This document shows, piece after piece, positions 46,384-58,455 of a stretch of DNA of 64,000 bases. Positions within the stretch are counted from its first letter, which is position 1; every line of letters begins with the position of its first letter. Source of the stretch: Sarcomyxa edulis. Its lineage: Eukaryota; Basidiomycota; Agaricomycetes; Agaricales; Mycenaceae. The stretch spans positions 945,001 to 1,009,000 of the forward strand of contig QUOL01000012.1 in NCBI GenBank assembly GCA_009761415.1, written 5' to 3'. Under the pieces are notes generated by a model, which worked only from the letters and a program-made list of their open reading frames with translations, had not been told where the DNA came from and did not search any database. The translations under genes and the position numbers were made by a program.

Positions 46384-48128
46384 TCATCCTCCTTTCGTCG
46401 GTGTACACAAATGCTGGAAAAGATATTGGTTAGCTTAGAAGAGAGGTAGAACGTAGAGTTGCCTACATTGAGTCTCTGTGCATGCGCGGCGCGATGCGTC
46501 TGAGTTCGGCAATTATACCCATACCTGAATAGCATTCAGTACTTATGTTGGAGGAGAAAAGATGGAACATGTGTGTACCAGCAGTCTTCGTTGATCTGGA
46601 GGCCTTCTATAAATACCATGGAGTACTTATCAGGGCATATGGTCCAGAGAGTTGATTGGGAGAGCTTACGTCGTTGTTTGTATTCCAGAAGCCATACGTG
46701 CAAATGAGAACGGATCAGAAGGGTAAGACATGATTGGCATATCCAATCCTCCTTCTTCCAAGCATCGAAAGCGGCCGTCTTACAGTCAAACAATTGACCG
46801 ATAAAGCTTGGGTACAACGATCTAAACCCCATAGCACGGACATGTGTATCGAGAAGGTTTCTGTCGAAAGGATTGTGTTGTAATTGTCCCATAAGCAGCG
46901 ACGTCAGCGACGACGGCGGGATGACACCCCCGACAAAATCCCAGTCTGCTCGGAGGATGAACAACGATTTCTGAAGTCTCCATACTGTGAGGAAAGACGC
47001 ACTTGTTTCGTTCCACAAGTTGGTACCACAGACTGCGTGGCATTGTTGACCTATATCGTGCGGTAAGACAACGAATTTCCGCGCAAAGTTGATAACTTGC
47101 ATTCATCGGTCCCTCCATTGATAGAGTCCAACACAATCTTACGCTGAGTATAGTCTTCTGTTCCGTTAGGAGGGACAACTTTGCGCTCTTCAAAAATTTG
47201 TCGAATTGGATCTGTGATATAACCGTGGAAAAAATCCGACTCAACATCAGTCAAACCCAAGTCAAAATCGCCATGTAGGATAGGGTCTGTGGACTTTTGC
47301 TGGTAAGACTCGAGAATTACTGCAGGCCCTATGGAGAGGGCCATGTCGGAAAAATGTAACCCTGGAGAGGCTGTTACTACTGACTTCGCGGAAGAAGGGA
47401 ATATAGAGACCAACATTCGGCTCTCATTACTGTGCCATCTAGCTCAGCGGTCCAATAGGTGATGTCTGCCAAAAAAGAAACAACTCTTTCGATATCAAGG
47501 AGTTCCTCAGAGGTGAGATGTTGCAGATATTTCTGTCTTGCGGCACGAATTTCATTCATCTCATCGTCGTCGTCTGGGTCGTCCAAGTTACTGAAACTTT
47601 GACCAGGAAAGACCACGGCGTAATGCATGATGCGTGCTAGGGCGCGAGAAAATCGCCATGACTCCGAGGCTGATAATTTGCTGATTCTTGAAGTTCGATC
47701 TTTGTGTCTAGATGTATACACGTTGACAAAGATATGGACGAAGTGATTGATAGAGAGCCGTACCTCCAGCTAAACAAGTCTTCGAGATCACAGATGACTT
47801 GAGCAATTTCCGTGAGCTTGATAGCCTCTGCGGGAGAGATGATGGACACGGAAGCTGCTTCAGGATCAAAAGGATCCACATCTGCCTTCAGTTCAACTGG
47901 TTGCTGACGAACGACCCTCAAAGCTTGCGGCAGAGCAGGTCCGATTACATTGTATGCCACGGCACGCACGATGGAATGGGGGTGAGCGTCAAAAACGACA
48001 TAGATAGATTTAGAAGTCAGGATGAAGGACTGGAGGTCCACAAATGCAGATAAAGACGTCAATATGCGGTGAAGGACATCATCATCTATGGGCAAAGAGG
48101 GAAGACTAAGGATGGATGCAAGATTCAT
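46384..48128 (-). CDS. F-box-like protein of a second basidiomycete family
   Basis: Starts MNLASILSLPSLPIDDDVLH, then RILTSLSAFVDLQSFILTSK, an F-box-like helix set that would bind Skp1. The rest, about 450 residues, is helical and unlike known repeats: LFSWR, SASESWRFSRALARIMHYA, SSEELLDIERVVSFLADITYW, LHFSDMALSIGPAVILESY, SSLTSLLMGQLQHNPFDRN. It ends with a small Cys/His motif, CWYGYNCRTQTHRAAHAQRL, then NHLCTPTKGG. That C-terminal motif is familiar from many uncharacterised agaric proteins and could bind metal. Exon joints at the C-terminus were traced exactly (Trp codon split before GYNC; AAT/CAT before HLC). Middle joints near 47050-47250 are approximate. Function unknown beyond likely ubiquitin ligase adaptor. 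Confidence 0.7.
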
Positions 48129-49020
48129 GGTTGTAGAAGGCAGGAGGCAACCAGTGGCACCGACGTGAGTCACTGGAGAAAGTCGGGAAAGCACTGCCAC
48201 TGGGCGCACTGTTTGATCGCAAGGCTCTCGGACTTCGCCGGAGGAATCTTGGCTTGGCCACAATTTATCCACGGACTCGGACGGCCCTCATAGTATTTCT
48301 CACAAAAATTGAGAATGGTCGCGATGTTTGCTGCTAAACATAGGGCGAGAAGCGTCAATTCAAATCAAATCGTGCAGGATGTTCTCGTTTCGTTTCCTCG
48401 GTACGTACGTACATCTTTGAACCTTTTACAAGAAGCTGGCCAGTGGCCAGGCATTGGCAGAATACCCGATTGAAAGAATATATGACATGCGAAAAGCATA
48501 AGTGCGGACAATCTATGAAAGCTAACGTGAATATGTTATTCACTCTTTCGCTCGCGGGGAGATCTAATAACAGTCTAGTCTGAGGACGTGTAGTACATCG
48601 ATGCACATGTCGTTGATCATTTGATCCTAGCATGGTACTAAGTGAGTGTTTTTATTAGGATTCTGCTAGCCTCGTTCTGATTTGAATGCTCCACGAGCTG
48701 ACCGGTGCATATTTCAGCGAATGTCAGTGTATGAGATCGACTTATTCTGGAAGGTCATCGCCGGGGCGAATTTCTTGTACAATAGAAAGGTCAATTCAGA
48801 CTTTCTTCATGGACTTTCCCATGATAGTCCGTCCGTATACACCCATATAATCTGATATATGAGGCAATTTACGATTTCATTCACGATTTCATTCACGACG
48901 ACCGGACGACAACGAGCCTTGAGACGCGGCACCCGCCCAGATCGGAGGTTGAGCCTGGCCTAAGGTATATAACATACGGCCCGATATTATTTCCCTTTGA
49001 TCTTCCCTTCTAGCATCACG
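48129..49020. promoter_or_regulatory. Divergent region between F-box gene and SDR copy 4
   Basis: About 890 bases between two start codons that point away from each other. Close to the SDR start, at 48965-48974, a TATA-like GTATATAACAT lies about 50 bases upstream of the ATG. A tandem repeat sits at 48871-48898. An open frame on the minus strand (48355-48633) has no protein character. The strong TATA box suggests a regulated, possibly highly expressed gene. Confidence 0.5.
48871..48898 (+). repeat. Tandem 12-mer in the SDR copy 4 promoter
   Basis: ACGATTTCATTC occurs twice head to tail (48871-48882 and 48883-48894), followed by ACGA, the start of a third copy. It lies about 70 bases upstream of the TATA-like element. 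A binding site array or simple slippage; not recognised. Confidence 0.65.
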
Positions 49021-50193
49021 ATGGCCAGCTCTAATGCTCACAACTTCGGACTCAATTCTACAACGGCAGAAGAAATCGCGTCCGCATTCTCCTCACAGAT
49101 CCGCGGGAAGACCGTACTCACAACTGGCGTTTCCCCTGACGGTCTCGGTGCCTACTTTGTACAAGCCATCGCGAAACATCAACCAAAACTTCTCGTCCTA
49201 GCCACTCGTGACTTGTCCAAAGCTAACGCGACAGCACAGGCCATCGCTGCATGCGCCCCTGGCGTTCAAACACGCGTCTTACACCTCGACTTGGCTTCCC
49301 AAGCACAAGTGCGAAAAGCTGCCGCAGAGGTCAATGCATACGAGGAGCCCATCGACGTGCTTGTGAATAACGCAGCGGTCTTCTCGAGTGAACGGGGCAA
49401 AAGGACGGACGATGGGTTAGAGCTTCTGTTTGGGACGAACCATATTGGACACTTCTTGTTCACAAACCTCATCATGGGCAGGATCCTTGCTGCTGGGCCC
49501 GAGGCGAGAATTGTAAATGTTGCCAGTGGCGGGTACAGGTTCAGTCCAATTCGGTTTGATGACGTTGATTTCTCGGTACGTCTCTGGCCTAACATCACTG
49601 AAATTCTCTTTGAATTTGATGGAATATATGTTCTGTGTCAACGTACACAGAAGGAAAAGGACTATAATATCTGGAAAGCCTATGGGCAGTCCAAGACCGC
49701 CAGCATGCTATTCTCCATCTCCCTCGCTGACAAACTAGCGTCCAAGGGTGTATCATCCTTTAGCGTGCATCCTGGGGTCATCGCGACAAATTTGGGTCGC
49801 ACTGCTGCTGGAGAGGAGTCTTTATCGTCCCTCAGTAGGTTTAGTCTGATCCTCCACTCCATCCAGGATTGATTCGTTTACACAGAGGCTCTTTACGTGG
49901 AATTGGGATACCCGCAATTAATTGTAGAGCAGATTCGTTTCAAGACCCTTTCCCAGGGCGCTGCAACGCATATCGCTGCTGCGTTTGACCCTAGTATCGC
50001 GGGTATATGTCATATCAATCTCTTCATTGACCTGAAACTGATATCTAGTTGTACAGACCAAAACGGTGCTTACCTTACGGATTGTAAGGTTGTGCCATCG
50101 AACTTGATCATGGCCCATGCCGTTGATAGAGGTGTAGCGGAGAGGTTGTGGAAATTGAGTGAGAAGCTCGTAGGGGAAAACTTTTCGTACTAG
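49021..50193 (+). CDS. Short-chain dehydrogenase/reductase, copy 4
   Basis: Family member with all key parts: MASSNAHNFGLNSTTAEEIA, cofactor loop LTTGVSPDGLGAYFVQ, LVLATRDLSKANATA, LDLASQAQVRKAAAEVN, DVLVNNAAVFSSERG, active-site helix GTNHIGHFLFTNLI, Ser strand RIVNVASGGYRFSPIRFDD, and after an intron IWKAYGQSKTASMLFS with Tyr and Lys, SVHPGVIATNLGRT. Two more exons give SQGAATHIAAAFDPSIAG and QNGAYLTDCKVVPSN, ending EKLVGENFSY. Compared with copies 1-3, the loop after NNAA has a three-residue insertion (FSSERGKRT). A TATA-like box stands upstream. Start codon is the first ATG and aligns with the sisters. Confidence 0.9.
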
Positions 50194-50552
50194 AAGACAC
50201 ATGTATTGAGCGCAAGTTCGGCATGATGTACCGTGACTAGTCACCTTTAGGATCTGACGTACGAGTGGAATTTGGAAACGATTTAAAATTGAGTCGAGCT
50301 CAACGTCAACCTTCGTCTGAGTCTCCAATTCTGGATAGTTTATTCTTGTCCACAGCAGCTTTCAAAGGTAACAGATGTAAATTCGATAAACTTGGACGTC
50401 CAACAGAGTCGACGAATGGATTCGAATGCTCTCACTTTTGGTGGGGATGATGGAGAATTGATGTATAGACAGGTACAAATATAAGTGTATGGAGCTAGTA
50501 TTACATTGTAGAGGAAACAAGGGAATAAAAAAGAATATCAAAATGGGCATTG
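50194..50552. other. Convergent region between SDR copy 4 and the TPR gene
   Basis: About 360 bases holding two 3' untranslated regions facing each other. No open frame of note. Confidence 0.4.
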
Positions 50553-53500
50553 TCAGGTACTAGGCGGGGGTCGTCGCAGAGTGACTGGTTTTCCACCAGA
50601 GGACGCATTCGCACTGATTGGATCGGCTGGCTTCAAGCGTTTGGCAAGTGAATCATCACCCGAATCATCACGAGGCCGCTTCGCAGCTCCCATGATAGAT
50701 ACACCGCCAGTCGACGCCGTTGGACTAGTAGCACCACCTCGTCCAGGTGCTGCTCCTCGAATGTTCAATCCGCGTGCAGCCCCTCTGATAGACGGTCCTC
50801 CTCGCGATGCACCACCTCGACCACGTCCCGCTCCTCCATCTGCTGGGCCTGTCGGTAAAACCATCGAAGGTTTACGAGGTAGACCTGCGTTCGCGGCAGG
50901 GGATTGTGTCGGAGCCGGAGCCGGAGCGGCTGGAGTGACATGCGTGGAGGATGATGGGCCAGCAGAAGCAGCAGTGCTAGAAGTGGGAGTTGGAGGTGGA
51001 ACAGTAGCACTGGCAGGAGCTGCCGCTTCTGGAATTATACCGGCCTTGCGCCATTCCAAGATCTGGATCTCGAGTTCCTTGACTTTCTTTTGAGCTTTGA
51101 CCAACTGAGAATCCTTCAGTTTGCCTTTGGCTGCCTGCTCCATTCTACCTCTGTCCACAGCAGACGCTATCTCTTCATAATGGCGCGCTTGAAGCTCCCG
51201 ATCATGAGCAGCGATTGCGGCAGCTATGACAGCCTTTTGGTCTTCGTTCGAGGAGGTTGTAGAGGAAGATGCTTTTGCGGCGTCGAGAGCAGCCTCCAGT
51301 TCCGCTTGGTGCTGCGCCTTGAGCCGCGCCTCTAGATTACGAAGTTCTTCTGCATGGCGTCTGGTGACCTCATCTGGGGAAGAACTTGAAGCGTTGGCAG
51401 TCTGAAGTTCCGCCTTGACCTTTTCTACGGCAGCTGCTTGCTGAGCTGCTGCACGTTCCCCGTCCGATGCTCTCGCCTTGAGTAGGTCTTGAATTCTAGC
51501 CTGGAATTTTTCCTGATGAAACATATATCAGCTGTGATCTTTTGAAAACTGTTATAGAACGCACATTGGCCATTTTGACATTCTTCGCTTCTTCTGCGTG
51601 TCTCTTAGCTTCTTCGCTTGCAGTCTGTGGACGGTTGAGCTTGAGACTGACACAAGGCAAAGACGGTGTGCGTACCTTGGCTTGGATTGCAAGGTCATCC
51701 CGAGCTTTCGTCAACTGTGCTTTCTCTGCTTCCCAAGCAAGTTTGACCTCTTCTGTCGTTGAATCTGTGCTACCGACACCGGCTGAACTTATGACCCACG
51801 TAGCCTTTTCAGCAAGTAAGGCATCTCGTTCCTTTTGAAGATTGGACTACAAAGATCGAGGATCTGTGTTATGAAGAAAAATTCTGAAGAGAGAAATCGG
51901 TGACTGACGATAAGTAATGCTTGATCGGATGATGTTTGTGTGTTCGCAGTGGATTCCACATCAGAAGTGGATTTCTCCTTTTGAAGAGCATCCCGTTCGG
52001 CGGTGAGAGATTTGATTTGAACCGTGAGTTCCGCGACAGTGGCAGAGAGCTGGGATTTCTCGGCATTGAGTGACCCAAGTCGTTGTTTGAATCCTTGTGT
52101 AGTCCTGGCTTGAGCATCTTTATGATTACGGACGCTGGTCTCCAACAATGCGATCTAGATGATATGTTAGTAAGTGATGATACGTGCGTGCTAGCTCTCA
52201 TGTCACGTACCCGTTCCGCTTGAGCGATGATCCTTTCGTCTCGTTCGCTATCACCATTCTCGGACTCGACTTTTTGAGCCTTCAGCTGCTCAATCTCGTC
52301 TTTGAGAGCCTGGACTTCAGCAGGGTCAATACGATCATACTATAGGATAAATGTTCAATCGCGGGAGTGGAAACCGTTTGCAGTGAACAGAATCACCTTG
52401 CTGAGGAGTTGTGTGTTCCTTTCTTGCCATCTCCTGTTCTCATCTTCCAATCGCTTGAGCTGCACGTCGCGGGCCTCGAGCTCGGCTTGGGCTGTTCTTG
52501 CTTGCTCCTTCGCAGGCTCTAATTCACTGGACAATTGCTTAAGCTGGCTTTCCAGTTCCCTGGACCGTTTCTTATAGCGATCGCAGTCAGCACGAAGAGT
52601 CGCGTTGCTTTCCCGTAGAAGGTTCAACTGATTGATTCGGTCCACAAGTTCGGCATGTTGTGACGCCGAAGCTGCCGTCTCAACAGCGCGTTCTCGTTCC
52701 TAGATATTGTATATAAGGAAAACAAAGTAGCTCTGGAAGCGGTCGGAAAAGCTTACCTCCGAAAGAGTCTTTCTCGCCTCATTCAAATCATGAGAAAGAT
52801 GTTTGACCTGGGCCTGCAAGCGCAAGTTCTCTTGCTCCTTGACCTCAAGTTTTAGATCCACGATTTCTTTCTCGGTTCGTAGGAATGAGAGCACAACTCG
52901 AAGCTCCGATAACTTGACATCCGTATCCTCGCCTGCCTCTCCTACTGCAGAGGGTGTAGAAGAATTTGCAGCTTGTCTGATCCGTGTAGCTTGGGAAGTA
53001 ACGGATTCCAGATGCTGATGGAGAATAGTGTTCTGAGACGCGAGATCTCGACAGCTTGTCAAAGTATCAGTGTATGCCACAGGGATCCTAGGAAAAGGAT
53101 TGTACCGTTTATTTAAATCTGCGATCTCCTTGTCAAGGGCCTCCTTCTGCTGTTTCCAACTATACTCTGATGTGGCGAGTTGGGCTTTGACAGTTTCAGC
53201 AGCGGTCTGGTTGTCTCGAGCAATTGTTTGAACAGTCGACAATTGTTGCTTGAGGCCTTCAATGGCATTGATGGATTCAGCATGGGCCAAGACTTCATGT
53301 GAGTATCTTTCCTCGGCAGCCTAGATACAGACGAATAAGTAGAACCGAGATTGCACGTAAACAAAGCACTTGCCTTTGCACGTTCCTCCTGCCGGTGCAC
53401 TTCGCTTTCCCATGAAGAGCGATCACTCTCAGAATGCTTTTCGGACGTGCTCATGTCGACAATAGTATCTTCGAGTGTCTTCTTGTCCGCCAACCAAGCT

Positions 53501-56500
53501 GCCCGCTCAGTCTCGAAAGATTTCTGCAGATCAGAATAGTTGGCTGTGACCTGGGCCAGCTCCTCTTCAGTCGTCTGCAGTTTCTGTTGCAGTGCAATGA
53601 ATTCGGACTAGTGATGACAGTAAGCATATTCTTCCTGCTCCGATTGTGATTGGAAGTACCTCGTGTCTCGCGATCTGGGCTTCCGTGACAGCTTTGTACT
53701 CGTCGTGCGTAGCATTCAAGCTAGCAAGGGCCTCCTCATTCGCTTGACTTATTTCTTGGAATTGCTGCACGTGGTTTCTAGCGGTTGCGAGATCGACTTC
53801 AGCCACCTTCAGAGCAGAGCTATACAAGAATATATCAGTCAAGCTGATTCGGCTGAACAGTAAAGCAGACTTTACCGGAGCTCAGCCACCTCAGCTTCCA
53901 ATTGCTGCTCACGGTTGAGGTCTTGGTCTACGTTCTGGGCTAGACCGTTGACCGCACTGGAACGCCGTTCGTAGACTGCAAGCTTTTCTTCGTTACCCTT
54001 GAGATTTCTTATCAGTTCTTCTACGCGGTCCTCGAGGTGTTTCTTGCTGGTCTCCGCGCTTACGAGAGCCTCGCGGGTCTTTGACTGCTCCTGAGTCTGT
54101 CGAGGGGGTAAAAGAGCTAAACAGATATGTTGATTGGATGTAGGTGAAAACCTACATTGTTGTCAAGGCGGCGTTGAAGTTCCTTGAGTTCGCTATCCTT
54201 CTGTGAAGATAGATGACGAATAGAGGTGCGTTCTTGTGATAGTTGAGCCCTCAAATCTTGACTGAAGAAGTATGAATGAGAAACATTGAATGAAGCAACT
54301 AGTGGAAACAAGTACGTTTGGTTTTCGAGCACTTTGAGCTGACTCTCAAGTCGTCGACGCTCCTTTTCGCCAGAGAGTTCTAAGTCGGTGTGCATCTTCT
54401 GTACATTGCCTATTAAATCGGACAACTGCGATCGTTCCATGGCCAGAGCCCTGTTCTCTTCCATAAGACGGCTTTGCACATCCTGAGGTAAATTTCAAGT
54501 TGAGTACAACATGCTGATAGAGACATGATCAAACACTTACCTCCCAAATCTGCTTCTCGGCTCTAAGATTCGCGCACTGGTTCCTCAATTGCTCGATACG
54601 GCCATTAGCGACTTGCCAATTGTCCGTCGCATGACTACACTCAAACTCGAGCTTCGTCAACTGGTCGCGCAATTCCTGATTACGCTCATTGGCTTTATTC
54701 ATCTCATTCGCATGCGCTTGGATCTGTTCTTGGTTCATCCGATGACGTTCTGTGATCTTTGAATGAGAACAAAAAAAGATAGCATGAACTGGTAACAGGC
54801 AACATACCGTCCAGGAACTCGAGCTTAGCGTTGGCTTTGGCGAGAGCTGCACCAAGCTTGGCGGCTTCTCGCTGTGCCGCAACCACCTCCTCTCTCAACC
54901 TCGTCGAATCGACGCCCATCTCTAGTTTATACGCATCAAACTGGCTTGTGATCTCAGCCAGTTCCCTAGCCACATCACGTCCACCAGAGCCTGAAGATGG
55001 ATGATACGCATTGACATCACCGTTGACGCCCGAGGAAAGAGCATCCCCACTGGCAGATCCGCGCTCTGCCCGGTTCAGCATACTCCTCAAGGCATCTCTC
55101 TCCTTCATATACGCTTGAATCGTGATCTCACTGCTCTTCTTCTGCCTCTCCAGTTGACCCGCAAGTTCTTGTATAGCCTCGTGAGCCTCCCTCACGGCCT
55201 CTCCCTGCTCCTTCTCCATAGCTTCCTGGTAATCCTTCTCCTCCGACTCCAATTTGGCCCCCAAGTCCCGGACGATCTTCAATAACTTCTGATTTTGTGT
55301 TTGAAGGCCCCCAATAGACCGGAACAGAACCAAATTATTTGTGATCAAAGTATCCATATTCTCCGCGGGCGCGATTGCCATTTCATCGAGAATATCATCC
55401 GATGGGATCGTGGGATCATCGCGTCGTGCAATATCTCTCATAAGAGACTGTATTTGCAGGCCAAGATCTTCAAGCTGCTTCTGGAGCAAGTCGTTTTCGC
55501 GTTCGGTTTTAGAAAGTTTTTGAGAGGTTTCCTGAGCAAATTTGGCATGTGCATCACGATCGGAAAGAACTTGTGCTAATTCAGAGGCGAGCTGAGCAGC
55601 TTCGGATTGGAGACGTTCATATTCGGCGCGTTGTTGGGAGAGAATTGGTGCCTATGGAAAGATAGTCAGGGATAAGCTTGTTTTGATGATGATAGAGAAA
55701 CGAACGCACTCGTTCTTCAATTTGCGCCAACACTGCAGAAAGTGTTCTGTCCATATGGTCATACTCAACCGACTTCTTCGCAAAGTCTTCTTGAAGTCGC
55801 ACGTATTCGGCATAAACATCTGTGAAAGTCTTGCCAGTCTTCTGCGCTCTACTGACCATGGCTACGGTCGGGCTGAGTCCCACCATACCCTGCGTCAAGA
55901 AATCGGCCGGATCTGACGACCTACGAGGAGTATATGGCGAACCCGTTTGTCCAGGAGAAGGCAGCTCTCCTCGTCCCATGCGATCAAGAACAGATTGAAG
56001 TTGCTCTGCCCGTTTCTCAGCCACCTCCTTCTCCTGGCGTTCTCTCTCGATCTCATCTCGCAGTGCTGCCTCCCTCCTTTCTGATTTTTCACCAACTTCA
56101 GCCCATTCTCTCTCAATATTCTCCACAACCTCTTTTGCTTGCTTCTCCCGCGCTTCTATCATACTGATCAATCTCTTGAGTGTATTGGCCTCACTAGCAT
56201 ATGTGGCTTCTTGTTCCGCCAACTGTCCCGTCAAATCCTGAACGCGTACCAGTGCTTGAGTGAGTTGATGCGTCTGGGCCGTGTGTGCGGATTGAAGGGC
56301 TTTGAGGGTGCTCTTGTTCAGATCATGTGATTGTGTAAGCGAGTCGAGGGACGATTGAAGTGCGACGAGTTTAGTGTGTTTAGTTTGACGGTAGGCCGTG
56401 AATTCCTCGCATTTGGACGTCAGTTCGTCGCTGTTACGCTTAGCTTCGGCTTTGGAGAGCTTTAGTTGTTCTTGAAGAGACTTGATTTTGTACTAAAAGA

Positions 56501-57321
56501 AAGTAATGAGAATCAACGATAACCCTCGGAAAAATTGCAGAAGTAGGACTACCTTTGTAGAGGATGTTGTGGACTCTAATTCTCTAACTTTTGCTTCCAG
56601 AGTTTGATGTTCGTTGCGAGCCTCCTTGAGATTGGCACGAAGAGTTACAAGTTCCTCTGGAGTGAAATGTTAGAATAACTCTGTGAGATCAATCTTGTCG
56701 TGTGCTGACCTTCTCGGGAAGATTGGTCCTGTGCCAGTCTGTCAACAACACCGATAAGTTCGCGTTTTTCGCGCTCGGTGTCTTCTACGCGAAGTTTCAA
56801 AGCCTCGACTTCTTGCGATGATGACGATTGCGAGGTTGATAGAGATGCGACTTGGGTCTGTAATGCGGTTCGAGACGCAACTGAACGATAAGATTAGTTT
56901 CCCCGTTCCGTATAAGTATAACGATGACCCCACCTAATTGGTCGCGCTCTTGTTTGACTTGGTCCAATTCCTCTTGGATTCGACTTATCTGTGCTGTCAG
57001 CTCATGCGTCACACTATCACGATCCTGTACTGCCTGTTCAATCTCGACGTCCTTCCTGTCAGCTTGCGAACGAAGTTCTTCGAGCTGCCGCTGCGTGCTG
57101 TTCAAGTCTGAAACATGTGCCACAATAAGGCGATAGAGTGAAGCTATAGCCTCTGGAGAAGGATTTGAGAGATCGACGTCAGGAAGAATAGTGGAAAACA
57201 AGTCGATGTCGATGTCGTCTGGGACTTGTACCGTGAATGGATGTGATCCTTCAGGCGTTGATGAGGGGGTATCTTGGGTGGCTGCTGCCTGAGCCTTTGT
57301 TTTTCGGCGTGTTTTCATCAT
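50553..57321 (-). CDS. TPR/Mlp1-type nuclear-basket coiled-coil nucleoporin
   Basis: Very long coiled-coil protein, about 1,900-2,000 residues, of the family that forms the nuclear basket of the pore (human TPR, yeast Mlp1/2, fission yeast Nup211) and helps mRNA export and checkpoint control. Start MMKTRRKTKAQAAATQDTPS, then heptad-rich helices almost throughout, e.g. LNSTQRQLEELRSQADRKDV, EKRAEQLQSVLDRMGRG, LQKQLEDLGLQIQSLMRDIA, KEQGEAVREAHEAIQELAGQ, and SPDEVTRRHAEELRNLEARL. The C-terminus switches to a disordered Gly/Arg/Pro/Ala-rich tail (GRGRGGASRGGPSIRGAARG, KRPRDDSGDDSLAKRLKPAD), typical for the family. At least fifteen short introns interrupt it. Two adjacent in-frame ATGs open the gene; the upstream one (57321) was chosen. 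Stop TGA at 50553-50555. Confidence 0.85.
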
Positions 57322-57617
57322 CTTGAGGGGTATGCTATGAGATGTGCCCGTCGTCGACAGGCTGAACTCGTTGTGGAGAACGATGAGCTCGAGGTCGAGT
57401 CGAGGTGAGGATGAAAGTAAGGGGAAACAAAGCAAGGGCGTCTAATTCATCAATGGAACAGAACACGTGGTCCGTGGAAAAAACCGAGAAAAGTTTTGAA
57501 CCTTAAATTTCATCTCTCCTCCACCCAACAATCCACTTAGGTAGGCCGATATCGCTGCTCGTTTTATCTCTACTGACCGTTTTATAGTCACCTCCTGACT
57601 CATTCTCACATCTCACA
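57322..57617. promoter_or_regulatory. Shared promoter of TPR and RPS20
   Basis: 296 bases between the divergent start codons. The half next to RPS20 is rich in C and T (TCTCCTCCACCCAACAATCC and CTCACATCTCACA before the ATG), as in many fungal ribosomal protein genes. No named site was identified. Confidence 0.5.
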
Positions 57618-58150
57618 ATGAGTTACGTCGCTAAGGGTGAAAAAGAATACGATGCCACAGGTGCCCCCGTGCCCGGTGCTAAAATCCACAAAATCAGGAT
57701 CACTCTCACTAGCAGCAACGTCAAGAACTTGGAGAAGTGTGAGTGGCCTTGTTGTCTTTTTTGGACCAGTTGTTTACAGAGGGAATCAGTCTCTGCCGAC
57801 CTCATTAACAGGGCCAAGGACAAGCAGCTCCGCGTCAAGGGACCCGTTCGTCTCCCTACCAAGGTCTTGAAGATCACCACCCGTAAAACTGTTCGTCTTT
57901 AATTTGCATTCCTTCAATCAGAAGTATTGACCCTCTTTGATACAGCCTTGTGGTGAAGGTTCCAAGACTTGGGATCGTTATGAGCTCAAGGTTCACAAGC
58001 GTCTCATCGACTTGCACTCCTCCAGCGAGATTGTCAAGCAGATCGTAAGTTTATGATAGACGTTCGTTTGACTAGTACTCACTCGACTCTTTGTAGACTT
58101 CCATCTCCCTTGAACCCGGTGTAGAGGTTGAGGTCACCATCAACGCATGA
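57618..58150 (+). CDS. RPS20: 40S ribosomal protein uS10 (S20)
   Basis: Small-subunit ribosomal protein, about 119 residues, in the head of the 40S subunit. Exon 1 gives [20 protein letters not shown] and [19 protein letters not shown]; following exons give [53 protein letters not shown] and [13 protein letters not shown], ending [17 protein letters not shown]. Alignment with human S20 is continuous, with introns after LEK, RKT and KQI. The first splice junction is best read as AAGT/gtgagt with acceptor before TCTCTGCC, giving KFSADLI. Stop TGA 58148-58150. Confidence 0.96.
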
Positions 58151-58455
58151 GAGGTCTTGTAGTGAACGATGATGCTCATTTCCATGTACTCGTCGTATAT
58201 GATTATCATGCTGCTAGGATCCTATAATTTGCGTGCCATGTCAGCACATTCTCCCGTAGTCTTTCGTCTAAACTTCAAAGTAGCGAAAGTATCCTCTGTC
58301 ATTTCGATCCCAGGTTGCTGCTCTAAGCTCGAAGGAGATACACGCCACGTGCCCCATATATTTAAATGAAGCATCCCTGCTTTCGAACTTCGAACTTGCA
58401 CAAGTTGCAACCATCGGCCAAGCTGACCTGGTCCTTCTCATCCCCATTTCAAGAC
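58151..58455. other. Region between RPS20 and the first MOB2 gene
   Basis: About 305 bases, holding the RPS20 3' end and the promoter of the next gene on the same strand. No coding exon supported. Confidence 0.4.

Noticed and set aside
51090..51335. Plus-strand frames opposite the TPR gene
   Set aside because: Antisense shadows of a coiled-coil gene; several appear along its length.
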